NCBI RefSeq assembly: GCF_001945445.1
Contig: NZ_MSXW01000061.1
Span: forward strand, 503,346 to 567,345
Direction of reading: 5' to 3'
Origin: Pseudomonas sp. PA27(2017)
GTDB lineage: Bacteria > Pseudomonadota > Gammaproteobacteria > Pseudomonadales > Pseudomonadaceae
DNA: 64,000 nt
Positions 28,059 through 36,151 of the stretch are shown here, in pieces. The notes beneath the pieces were generated by a model. That model was given only the letters and a program-made list of their open reading frames with translations. It searched no databases and was not told the origin of the DNA. A program made the translations under genes and the position numbers. Position 1 is the first letter of the stretch. Every line of letters starts with the position of its first letter.

Positions 28059-29285
28059 ATGAACGAGATGCGTGCAGACCTGATCATCGTGGGCGCCGGC
28101 ATGGTCGGCAGCGCCCTGGCACTGGCCTTGCGCGGGCATGGCCTGGAATGCCTGGTGCTCGATGGCGGCCCGATGCGGGTCGAACCGTTCGACGCCAGCG
28201 CAGGCTACGAGCCGCGGGTCAGCGCCTTGTCGATGGCCAGCCAGCGCATTCTCGAACGCCTTGGCGCCTGGCCCGGCGTGCTGGCGCGGCGCAGTTGCCC
28301 CTATCGCGACATGCATGTCTGGGACGGCAGCGGCACCGGCCATATCCATTTCAGCGCCGGCAGCGTGCATGCCATGACCCTTGGCCATATCGTCGAGAAC
28401 CGCGTGGTCCAGGACGCCCTGCTCGAGCGCCTGCATGACAGCGACGTGGGTCTGTTGGCCGATGCGCGCCTGGAGCGCCTGCGCCACTCTGGTGATGACT
28501 GGCTGCTGACCCTGGCCGACGGACGCGAGCTGCGTACGCCGCTGATTATCGCGGCGGATGGCGCCAATTCCGCGGTGCGCCGCCTGGCCGGCTGCGAAAC
28601 CCGCGAATGGGATTACCTGCACCACGCCATCGTCACCAGCGTGCGTTGTGCCGAGGCTCATCAGGCCACGGCCTGGCAGCGCTTCACCGACGAAGGTCCG
28701 CTGGCCTTCCTGCCGCTGGGCGAGCGCGACGGCGAGCACTGGTGCTCGATCGTCTGGTCGACTACGCCGGATCAGGCCACCGGGCTGATGGCACTGGACG
28801 ACGACGCGTTTTCTACAGAGCTGGGGCAGGCGTTCGAGTACCGCCTCGGCCAGGTGCTGCAGGTGGATCGCCGCCTGTGCATTCCGCTGCGCCAGCGGCA
28901 CGCCAAGCGTTACGTCGAACCGGGGCTGGCACTGATCGGCGACGCCGCCCACACCATCCACCCGCTGGCTGGGCAGGGCGTCAACCTCGGCTTCCTCGAC
29001 GCCGCGGTGCTCGCTGAAGTGCTGGCGCAGGCCACGGCACGCGGCGAGCGTCTGGCCGATGAGCGCGTGCTGAGTCGTTACGAGCGCCGGCGCATGCCGC
29101 ACAACCTGGCGATGATGGCGGCGATGGAAGGCTTCCAGCGTCTGTTCCAGAGCGACTCTCTGGCGCTGCGTCTGGCGCGCAACGCCGGCCTGGATCTGGT
29201 CGACGGCCTGGAAGACGCCAAGGCGCTGTTCGTGCGCCAGGCCCTGGGCCTGAGCGGCGACCTGCCGGAGATGGCGAAGGCCTGA
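28059..29285 (+). CDS. ubiI: Ubiquinone-synthesis FAD monooxygenase UbiI/VisC type
   Basis: This 408-aa protein is a second UbiH-family hydroxylase: LIIVGAGMVGSALALALRG, IIAADGANSAVRRLAG, LIGDAAHTIHPLAGQGVNLGFLDA. By position behind ubiH it corresponds to E. coli VisC/UbiI (C5 hydroxylation), but UbiF-type specificity cannot be excluded from sequence alone. Start 28059 was taken; the ATG at 28068 (MRADL) is also possible, since the GAGG at 28053 is closer to ideal spacing for it. Confidence 0.88.
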   Translation: MNEMRADLIIVGAGMVGSALALALRGHGLECLVLDGGPMRVEPFDASAGYEPRVSALSMASQRILERLGAWPGVLARRSCPYRDMHVWDGSGTGHIHFSAGSVHAMTLGHIVENRVVQDALLERLHDSDVGLLADARLERLRHSGDDWLLTLADGRELRTPLIIAADGANSAVRRLAGCETREWDYLHHAIVTSVRCAEAHQATAWQRFTDEGPLAFLPLGERDGEHWCSIVWSTTPDQATGLMALDDDAFSTELGQAFEYRLGQVLQVDRRLCIPLRQRHAKRYVEPGLALIGDAAHTIHPLAGQGVNLGFLDAAVLAEVLAQATARGERLADERVLSRYERRRMPHNLAMMAAMEGFQRLFQSDSLALRLARNAGLDLVDGLEDAKALFVRQALGLSGDLPEMAKA

Positions 29286-29379
29286 TGGCGCTGTAATATC
29301 TGGCAACGAGCTCCCGGTGTGCGGTGCAGATGCGAGTCACTATCATCCTCGCTCTCTCATCTTCCACAAGGTCTCTGTC

Positions 29380-30381
29380 ATGTCGGTACGTCGTGCGCTT
29401 CTCGCCGTTTTCACCCTCAGTACGCTGGCCAGCGCGGTGCAGGCCGCCGATGAAGTCGTGGTCTATTCCTCGCGTATCGACGAGCTGATCAAACCGGTGT
29501 TCGACGCCTATACCGCCAAGAGCGGCGTCGCGGTGAAGTTCATCACCGACAAGGAAGCGCCGCTGATGGAGCGCATCAAGGCAGAGGGCGAGAACACCCC
29601 GGCAGATCTGCTGATCACCGTCGACGCCGGCAACCTCTGGCAGGCCGAGCAGATGGGTATTCTGCAGCCGATGAAGTCCAGCGTCGTCGACGCCAACATT
29701 CCTGCTCAGTACCGCGCCGCCAGCGGTGCCTGGACCGGCCTGTCGCTGCGCGCGCGCACCATCGTCTACTCGCCGGAACGGGTGAAGGACGGCGAGCTGA
29801 CCACCTACGAAGCGCTGGCCGACAAGAACTGGGAGGGCCGCCTGTGCCTGCGCACCAGCAAGAAGGTCTACAACCAGTCGCTCACCGCCACCCTGATCGA
29901 GACTCACGGTGAAGCCAAGACCGAAGAGATCATCAAGGGCTGGGTCAACAACCTGGCGACCGACGTGTTCCCGGACGACAACTCGGTCATCAACGCCGTG
30001 GCTGCGGGCCAGTGCGACGTGGGCATCGTCAACACTTACTACTTCGGCCGTCTGCACGAGCAGAAGCCCGACCTGAAAGCCAAGCTGTTCTGGCCGAACC
30101 AGAAAGACCGCGGCGTGCACGTCAACCTGTCCGGTGTCGGCCTGACCAAGCATGCGCCGAACCCCGAGGCGGCGCAGAAGCTGGTCGAGTGGATGACCAG
30201 TGCCGAAGCGCAGAACATCTTCGCCGACGCCAACAAGGAGTTCCCGGCCAACCCGAAGGTGAAGCCTTCAGCGGAAGTCGCCTCCTGGGGTGAGTTCAAG
30301 GCAGACAGCATCGCCGTGGAAGTGGCCGGCAAGCGTCAGGCCGAGGCCATTCGCCTGATGGATCGCGCTGGCTGGAACTGA
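29380..30381 (+). CDS. Periplasmic Fe(3+)-binding protein of an ABC transporter
   Basis: The 333-aa protein has a signal peptide (1-22, ending AVQAA) followed by a class-II periplasmic binding protein of the FbpA/HitA/SfuA group. Tyr residues in GIVNTYYFGRLHEQ (about 213) are in the place of the two iron-ligand tyrosines, and VVVYSSRIDELIKPVF is the usual start. It delivers free ferric iron to the permease gene downstream. Pseudomonads have this pair next to gcvT. No ATPase gene is adjacent. A hairpin at 30437-30462 separates it from the permease gene. Confidence 0.93.
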   Translation: MSVRRALLAVFTLSTLASAVQAADEVVVYSSRIDELIKPVFDAYTAKSGVAVKFITDKEAPLMERIKAEGENTPADLLITVDAGNLWQAEQMGILQPMKSSVVDANIPAQYRAASGAWTGLSLRARTIVYSPERVKDGELTTYEALADKNWEGRLCLRTSKKVYNQSLTATLIETHGEAKTEEIIKGWVNNLATDVFPDDNSVINAVAAGQCDVGIVNTYYFGRLHEQKPDLKAKLFWPNQKDRGVHVNLSGVGLTKHAPNPEAAQKLVEWMTSAEAQNIFADANKEFPANPKVKPSAEVASWGEFKADSIAVEVAGKRQAEAIRLMDRAGWN

Positions 30382-30436
30382 TCACTGACCGCGGCGCCCG
30401 AGCGAGCCGCTAGCGGCCAGTCAGGCGCCTGCAAGC

Positions 30437-30462
30437 GACGCCCCGGCATTGTCCGGGGCGTC
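30437..30462 (+). terminator. Hairpin between binding-protein and permease genes
   Basis: GACGCCCCGG and CCGGGGCGTC form a perfect 10-bp stem with a 6-nt loop and only a short T-rich tail. It probably protects the upstream mRNA or partly attenuates, giving more binding protein than permease. Confidence 0.65.
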
Positions 30463-30487
30463 GTGCTTTACGCGTTTTGGAGTTTGC

Positions 30488-32104
30488 GTGGCCTATTCGA
30501 CCCAGCGTCGCTGGTACCCCATCGCCTTTGCCGTCGCCCTGTTGGTGCTTATGCCGCTGCTGGTGTTGCTGGCGAGCTGGCACGAGGTGGATCGGCAGAT
30601 CTGGTCGCACCTCTGGCAGACCCAGCTGCCGCGGCTGATCGGCAACACGGTGACGCTGGTGCTCGGCGTTGGGCTAGGCGTGACGCTGCTCGGCGTGAGC
30701 CTGGCCTGGCTGACCAGCCTCTGCGAGTTTCCCGGCCGGCGCTGGCTGGACTGGGCGCTGATGCTGCCGTTCGCCATTCCTGCCTACGTGTTGGCCTTCG
30801 TGTTCGTCGGCCTGCTGGACTTCTCCGGCCCGGTGCAAACGGCGCTGCGTGAATGGCTGGGCAGCGGCATACGGTTTCCCCGGGTACGCTCGACGGCCGG
30901 CGTGATCATCGTGTTGGTGCTGGTTTTCTACCCCTATGTCTACCTGCTGGCGCGTAACGCCTTCCTGGCTCAGGGCAAGGGCCTGATGGAGGCTTCGCGT
31001 ACCCTGGGCCATTCGCCCTGGCTGGCGTTCTGGCGGGTGGCGCTGCCGGTGGCGCGGCCAGCTATCGGCGCCGGGCTGGCCTTGGCATTGATGGAGACCC
31101 TGGCCGATTTCGGCGCCGTTTCGGTATTCAACTTCGATACCTTCACCACTGCTATTTACAAGACCTGGTATGGCTTTTACAGCCTGGGCAGCGCGGCGCA
31201 ACTGGCCTGCCTGCTGCTGTTCGCGGTGATGCTGGTGCTCCATGGCGAGCGCCGCACCCGTGGTGCCGTAAGGCCTGCGGTCGAGCGGCCGCGAAGCGGC
31301 GCGCTGTATCGGCTGACCGGCCTGCGCGCGCTGGCGGCCAGTGGCTGGTGCCTGCTGGTATTCGCCTGCGCTTTCGTGATCCCGATGCTGCAGCTCCTGG
31401 TGTGGTTCTGGCAGCGGGGGCGTTTCGATCTCGATGAGCGTTATCTGGCGCTGATCCTCCACACCTTGTACCTGGGTGCAATGGCGGCGTTGATCACCGT
31501 TTCGGTCGCACTGTTGCTGGCCTTCGCACGGCGCCAGGCACCGACCCGCCTGATGGGTGCCACCGTTGGCCTGGCCAACCTCGGCTACGCACTGCCGGGT
31601 TCGATGCTGGCGGTGGCGATCATGCTGGCCTTCAGCAGCCTGGACAACGGTGTGGTCATTCCCCTGTCGAAATGGCTTGGTGGCGCCGGCAAGGCGCTGT
31701 TGCTGGGCAGCCTGGGCGCGTTGCTGCTCGCCTACCTGATCCGCTTTCTGGCGGTAGCCTTCGGGCCGTTGGAAACCAGCCTGGCGCGCATTCGCCCGTC
31801 ACTGGCCCAGGCGTCGCGCAGCCTGGGTGTCGGCGGCTTGCCGTTGTTCATGCGTGTTTATCTGCCGTTGCTGATGCCTGGTGTGCTGTCGGCGGCCCTG
31901 CTGGTGTTCGTCGATGTGCTCAAGGAAATGCCGGCCACGCTGCTGATGCGCCCCTTCGGCTGGGACACCCTGGCCGTGCGCATCTTCGAGATGACCAGCG
32001 AAGGTGAATGGGCGCGCGCCGCATTGCCCGCGCTGACCCTGGTGCTGGTCGGGGTGCTGCCGGTGATCCTGCTGATTCGCCGCTCGGCACAGCGAATCGG
32101 ATAG
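30488..32104 (+). CDS. Fe(3+) ABC transporter permease (FbpB/SfuB type)
   Basis: The 538-aa inner-membrane protein is a tandem duplication of the ABC permease domain with about 12 membrane segments. EAA loops stand near residue 165 (EASRTLGHSPWLAFWRVALP) and 445 (QASRSLGVGGLPLFMRVYLP). This is the fused arrangement of ferric iron permeases. It starts at GTG 30488 with GGAG close upstream. The ATPase must come from elsewhere in the genome. Confidence 0.93.
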   Translation: MAYSTQRRWYPIAFAVALLVLMPLLVLLASWHEVDRQIWSHLWQTQLPRLIGNTVTLVLGVGLGVTLLGVSLAWLTSLCEFPGRRWLDWALMLPFAIPAYVLAFVFVGLLDFSGPVQTALREWLGSGIRFPRVRSTAGVIIVLVLVFYPYVYLLARNAFLAQGKGLMEASRTLGHSPWLAFWRVALPVARPAIGAGLALALMETLADFGAVSVFNFDTFTTAIYKTWYGFYSLGSAAQLACLLLFAVMLVLHGERRTRGAVRPAVERPRSGALYRLTGLRALAASGWCLLVFACAFVIPMLQLLVWFWQRGRFDLDERYLALILHTLYLGAMAALITVSVALLLAFARRQAPTRLMGATVGLANLGYALPGSMLAVAIMLAFSSLDNGVVIPLSKWLGGAGKALLLGSLGALLLAYLIRFLAVAFGPLETSLARIRPSLAQASRSLGVGGLPLFMRVYLPLLMPGVLSAALLVFVDVLKEMPATLLMRPFGWDTLAVRIFEMTSEGEWARAALPALTLVLVGVLPVILLIRRSAQRIG

Positions 32105-32311
32105 ACGGTTGCCAGGCGAGCGCAAGGCCGCGCGTCGACGGTTATCGGTCCATTTGTAACACCGTCTGCCAATGTCCAAGATGACCCGCCCCGACCATGC
32201 GGCTACAATGCGCGCCATTCGCTGCGGCCCGCCATGCAGCCATGTCCAAATTCATCTGGAATGGCCCACTTCACGCGCGCCCCAGCTTCGCAACGCCCGG
32301 AAGGAGATCCC

Positions 32312-33406
32312 ATGGGACAGCGCACACCTCTTTACGACCTGCACCTGGCGCTCGGCGCCAAGATGGTCGACTTCGGCGGCTGGGACATGCCGCTGCACTA
32401 TGGCTCCCAGGTCGAGGAGCATCACCAGGTACGCCGCGATTGCGGGGTCTTCGACGTTTCCCACATGACCGTGGTCGACGTGCAGGGCAGCGATGCCCAG
32501 CGCTACCTGCAACGCCTGCTGGCCAACGATGTGAGTCGTCTGCAAACCGCGGGCAAGGCCCTGTACAGCGCCATGCTCAACGAACAGGGCGGGGTGATCG
32601 ACGACCTGATCGTCTACCGGCTCGATATGGCAGAGGCGCCGGCCTACCGCCTGGTGGTCAATGCGGCCACACGCGACAAGGATCTGGCCTGGATGCGTGC
32701 GCAGAGCAGCGACTTTGCCGTCGAATTGCGCGAGCGCAGCGACTTCGCCATGTTCGCTGTGCAGGGGCCCAAGGCCCGTGCCCGCACAGCCGAGCTGGTC
32801 AGTCAGGCCCGCGCCAGCCTGATCCACGAGCTCAAGCCGTTCCAGGGCCTGCCCGATGGCGACTGGTTCATCGCCCGCACCGGCTACACCGGCGAGGACG
32901 GCCTGGAGATCATGTTGCCGGCCGGCGAAGCCGTGGCGTTCTTCAACGACCTTGTCGGCGCTGGTATTTCTCCCATCGGCCTGGGCGCACGCGATACGCT
33001 GCGCCTGGAGGCTGGCCTGAATCTATACGGCCAGGACATGGACGAGCAGTCCTCGCCGCTGGCTTGCAACCTGGCCTGGACGGTGGCCTGGGAGCCCGCC
33101 GAGCGCGTGTTCATCGGCCGTGAAGCGCTGCAGCGTCAGCATGCTGAGGGCACGCATTCACGCCTGGTCGGCGTGGTGCTGGAGGAGCGCGGCGTGCTGC
33201 GCGCCCATCAGGTGGTACGCGTCGACGGCGTTGGCGAAGGCGAGATCACCAGCGGCAGCTTCTCGCCGACCCTGGGCAAGTCCATCGCCCTGGCCCGGGT
33301 GCCGGCGAAAACCGGTGACCGCGCCGAGGTGGAGATTCGCGGCAAGTGGTACCCGCTTCGCGTGGTGCAGCCCAGCTTCGTACGCCATGGCAAAGTGCTG
33401 ATCTGA
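32312..33406 (+). CDS. gcvT: Aminomethyltransferase GcvT (T protein)
   Basis: The 364-aa protein is the tetrahydrofolate-dependent step of the glycine cleavage system. It has MVDFGGWDMPLHYGS, the GVFDVSHM motif with Asp, DDLIVYRL, RTGYTGEDGLEI and the C-terminal barrel GEITSGSFSPTLGKSIALA. AAGGAG lies before ATG 32312. gcvH follows after 81 bp. No glycine riboswitch is apparent in the 200-bp upstream region. Confidence 0.96.
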   Translation: MGQRTPLYDLHLALGAKMVDFGGWDMPLHYGSQVEEHHQVRRDCGVFDVSHMTVVDVQGSDAQRYLQRLLANDVSRLQTAGKALYSAMLNEQGGVIDDLIVYRLDMAEAPAYRLVVNAATRDKDLAWMRAQSSDFAVELRERSDFAMFAVQGPKARARTAELVSQARASLIHELKPFQGLPDGDWFIARTGYTGEDGLEIMLPAGEAVAFFNDLVGAGISPIGLGARDTLRLEAGLNLYGQDMDEQSSPLACNLAWTVAWEPAERVFIGREALQRQHAEGTHSRLVGVVLEERGVLRAHQVVRVDGVGEGEITSGSFSPTLGKSIALARVPAKTGDRAEVEIRGKWYPLRVVQPSFVRHGKVLI

Positions 33407-33487
33407 AAGACTCTTACACGGCCCCTACGCACCTGCTAAATTCCCCGGACGGCGCGGTCGCCGTCCTGTCAGATGAGGAACGACAAC

Positions 33488-33871
33488 ATGAGCTCTATCC
33501 CCGCCGATCTGCGTTACGCCACCAGCCACGAATGGGCCCGCCTGGAAGCCGATGGCAGCGTGACCGTGGGCATCTCCGATCATGCTCAGCAAGCGCTGGG
33601 TGATGTGGTGTTCATCGAGCTGCCGGAAATCGGCAAGGTGCTCGACGCGGGCCAGGAAGCGGGTGTGGTCGAGTCGGTGAAGGCCGCTTCCGACATCTAC
33701 GCGCCGGTTGGCGGTGAAGTGATCGCCATCAACGAGGCCCTGGCCGACAGCCCGGAAAGCGTCAACAACGACCCATACGGCAGCTGGTTCTTCAAGCTCC
33801 AGCCCAGCGATGCGTCGCAGCTGCAAAAGCTGCTGGACAGCGCAGGCTACGAGGCGAGCATCGACGGCTGA
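33488..33871 (+). CDS. gcvH: Glycine cleavage H protein
   Basis: The 127-aa lipoyl carrier has the lipoylation Lys in VVESVKAASDIYAPVGGEV (about residue 62) and the usual WARLEADGSVTVGISDHAQ start. Start 33488 has GAGG upstream at 10-11 nt; ATG 33473 is less well placed. In P. aeruginosa gcvP follows gcvT-gcvH (recalled gene order). Here it is absent and a repeat within the terminator takes its place. Confidence 0.96.
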   Translation: MSSIPADLRYATSHEWARLEADGSVTVGISDHAQQALGDVVFIELPEIGKVLDAGQEAGVVESVKAASDIYAPVGGEVIAINEALADSPESVNNDPYGSWFFKLQPSDASQLQKLLDSAGYEASIDG

Positions 33872-33887
33872 GCCGTAATGATGCATG

Positions 33888-34075
33888 AAAAAGCCGGCCC
33901 CTGGCAGGCCGTGTGAAAACTACTGCGCTCGGTCATGCGGCGTTGAAAACCGGCTCGGATGCGAGTCCAATCAAAATGCTCATTTACAGCTCGTAAACTG
34001 CGCTTTCTCGCCGGTTTTTGCCCTGCCTGACCTTCGCTCGCTACGTTTTCACACGGCCTGCAGGGCCGGCTTTTT
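33888..34075 (+). terminator. gcvH terminator hairpin interrupted by a repeat element
   Basis: AAAAAGCCGGCCC (33888-33900) and GGGCCGGCTTTTT (34063-34075) are the two arms of a rho-independent terminator, here 162 bp apart because structured repeat copy 2 lies between them. Without the insert it would be a normal terminator 17 bp behind gcvH, with a T run. The whole 188 bp can still fold into one long hairpin. Confidence 0.8.
33904..34061 (+). repeat. Structured dispersed repeat, copy 2
   Basis: The ends are a perfect 17-bp inverted repeat, GCAGGCCGTGTGAAAAC (33904-33920) and its complement (34045-34061). Inside are GAAAACCGGC/GCCGGTTTTT (33945-33954, 34010-34019) and TTTAC/GTAAA (33983-33987, 33993-33997), then CCTGACCTTCGCTCG. 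It has the same architecture as copies 1 and 3. Confidence 0.88.
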
Positions 34076-34103
34076 CGTCACTGCGGGGCAGTGAAGCGCT
34101 CGA

Positions 34104-34406
34104 TCACTGCTGGGCAGTGAGAATCGCGGTGGCCAGCTCCATGTCGCTGGCTTGCAGATCCGGGTTGTCGGTGCGGATCTTCTGCAGCGCCGCTTCCAGG
34201 TACGGGCCGCGGATTTCGCCGTTGCTGGCGATGTAGCTGCTGGCATCGTCCTGGGCTGGGACGATCATCTTGTTGTCCTTGAACGTCAGGTAGGTCGACG
34301 CGGTGGTCGCACCCGACGACAGCACGTCACGCAGGTTGACGGCATGGGCTTGGGTGGCGGCGGCCAGAAACAGGCCGGCGATCAACAGCGAACTAGAACG
34401 GCGCAT
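34104..34406 (-). CDS. DUF2388 (TIGR02448) secreted small protein
   Basis: The 100-aa protein has a signal peptide (about 1-22, ending TQAHA) and a mature part VNLRDVLSSGATTASTYLTFKDNKMI... typical of the Pseudomonas DUF2388 family. Start ATG 34406 has AAGGAG 8 nt upstream. The family is common in pseudomonads, often in several copies, with no established function; it is probably periplasmic. Confidence 0.85.
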   Translation of the reverse strand: MRRSSSLLIAGLFLAAATQAHAVNLRDVLSSGATTASTYLTFKDNKMIVPAQDDASSYIASNGEIRGPYLEAALQKIRTDNPDLQASDMELATAILTAQQ

Positions 34407-34492
34407 GGCAATGACTCCTTGTGGGTTTCCTCTGCTTGAGAGTCGGGCCACGCGCTACTGGTTCCACCGTCTTACAGAGCTGTCGCCGGGCA

Positions 34493-36100
34493 CTAGAGCT
34501 CGAAGCGCCGGACCGAGGCCTGCATGGCCTGGGCGGAGTTGTCCATCTGCACCAGCATGTGCGCCAGGTCCTGCATGGCCCTGTTGTTGCGCTGGGCCAC
34601 CTCGCTGATCATTTCCACCCGCTCAGCGACTTCGTTGCTGGCCTTGGATTGCTCGGTGATGGTGTGGGCGATCTCGTCGACCATCTGCGCCGAGCGCTGC
34701 ACACCCTGGCGAATCTCGGTGATCGAGGCATTGGCCTGCTGGGCCATGCCGACGCCGTCGCTCACCCGGCTGACCCCGGCATCCATGCTTTTCACCGCCT
34801 GGGCGGTGGATTCGCGAATGCGCTGAATCATGCCGGTGATTTCCTGGGTGGATTGCGCGGTACGCGCCGCCAGCCCGCGGACCTCGTCGGCCACGACGGC
34901 GAAGCCGCGGCCGGCCTCCCCAGCGCGCGCGGCCTCGATGGCGGCGTTGAGCGCCAGCAGGTTGGTCTGCTCGGCGATACCGCGAATCACCTGAATGATC
35001 GAGTCGATTTCCTCGGATGACTGGCCCAGCACGGTGACCGTCTGCGAGGACCGATTGACCGCATCGGCGATGTGGTTCATGCCATCGACCACGCCGACGA
35101 TCACCTGCCCGCCAGTGGTGGTCAGCTGTTCGGACTGCTCGGAAATGTCACGGGCGCTGCGCGTGTGTTCGGCGATCTGAGCGATGTTGCCGATCATCTG
35201 CTCCATGGCCGCCGCCATGCTGGTGGCGCCTTCGGCCTGCTCGCTGGCGCCACGCGCCACCTCGCCGGAGGTCTGGCTCAGGTGCTGGGAGGCGCGACGC
35301 AGCTCCTCGCTTTCGGTACGGATGGTCTCGATCATCTGCCGCAGGCTGGCCTGCATGTCGGCGAGGCTCTGTTGCAACTGGCCGGCTTCGTCACGGCTGT
35401 CGACACTGATTGGCGAGCGCAGGTTGCCCTGAGCCATGCTGCGCGCGGCGTTGATGATCTTCGCCAGGGGCCGCAGCACCGAGTTCAGCAGTTGCCGGGT
35501 GATCGCCAGGATCAGCACGCAGGCCAGGCCCAGGCTGCCCCATTGCCACCAGGACGCCTGCTGCACCGTGGCCTCGGTTTGCGCGCGGGTCTGGGCGACG
35601 GCGGCCTCGATCTGCTCGCTGATCGCTTCGTTGCGCACTTCCAGTTCACCGAAGCTGCGCGAGAAGTCGGCCATCAGCGCGCGCGCCGCCACCGGGTCGG
35701 CAAGGGCCTGTTCGACGATACGGGTCGCTGCCTGGATATAGGCCTCCAGCACCGGGCCAACGCCATCGATGGCCTGACGAATGTCCGTGGCCAGCGGCAA
35801 TGCCGCGTTCTGCGCCATGGCCTGGCGGAAGCGCTCGCTGTGCTCCTTGAGATCGTCGCGTACCTGAGCGGCGGCGGTGGCGTCACCAGGGGCGGTGAGA
35901 AAGGCGCCGAGTACGTCGGCGCGCAGAGCGTCGTGCATCATGTCGCCATCCATGTGGTGGCGCAGGGCGTTGGCGTTGATCTCATTGGCGGCCAGGGCGT
36001 CGCCCAGCTGCGCCTGGCCCCAGAGGCCGATGCCTCCGACCAGAAGCGTGGCAACGATACTGACGGCCCCACAGGCGAGCATCTTCTGGCGGATATTCAT
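34493..36100 (-). CDS. Methyl-accepting chemotaxis protein
   Basis: The 535-aa chemoreceptor has a first membrane helix at about 8-28, a periplasmic helical ligand domain of about 155 residues (four-helix-bundle type), a second membrane helix at about 188-206, HAMP (RPLAKIINAARSMAQGNLRSPI), and a long signalling hairpin with the conserved tip IIQVIRGIAEQTNLLALNAAIEAARAGEAGRGFAVVADEVR. The ligand is unknown. AGGAG stands before ATG 36100. Its start is 51 bp behind the stop of the GspE-type gene on the same strand. Confidence 0.94.
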   Translation of the reverse strand: MNIRQKMLACGAVSIVATLLVGGIGLWGQAQLGDALAANEINANALRHHMDGDMMHDALRADVLGAFLTAPGDATAAAQVRDDLKEHSERFRQAMAQNAALPLATDIRQAIDGVGPVLEAYIQAATRIVEQALADPVAARALMADFSRSFGELEVRNEAISEQIEAAVAQTRAQTEATVQQASWWQWGSLGLACVLILAITRQLLNSVLRPLAKIINAARSMAQGNLRSPISVDSRDEAGQLQQSLADMQASLRQMIETIRTESEELRRASQHLSQTSGEVARGASEQAEGATSMAAAMEQMIGNIAQIAEHTRSARDISEQSEQLTTTGGQVIVGVVDGMNHIADAVNRSSQTVTVLGQSSEEIDSIIQVIRGIAEQTNLLALNAAIEAARAGEAGRGFAVVADEVRGLAARTAQSTQEITGMIQRIRESTAQAVKSMDAGVSRVSDGVGMAQQANASITEIRQGVQRSAQMVDEIAHTITEQSKASNEVAERVEMISEVAQRNNRAMQDLAHMLVQMDNSAQAMQASVRRFEL

Positions 36101-36151
36101 GGCGCCGCTCCTGGCATTTGCGAGCTGCTCCCGAGCCCGCGTTCGCGCAGA

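Noticed and set aside
32105..32311. Glycine riboswitch before gcvT
   Set aside because: No conserved glycine aptamer core or tandem arrangement could be seen in the 207-bp leader.
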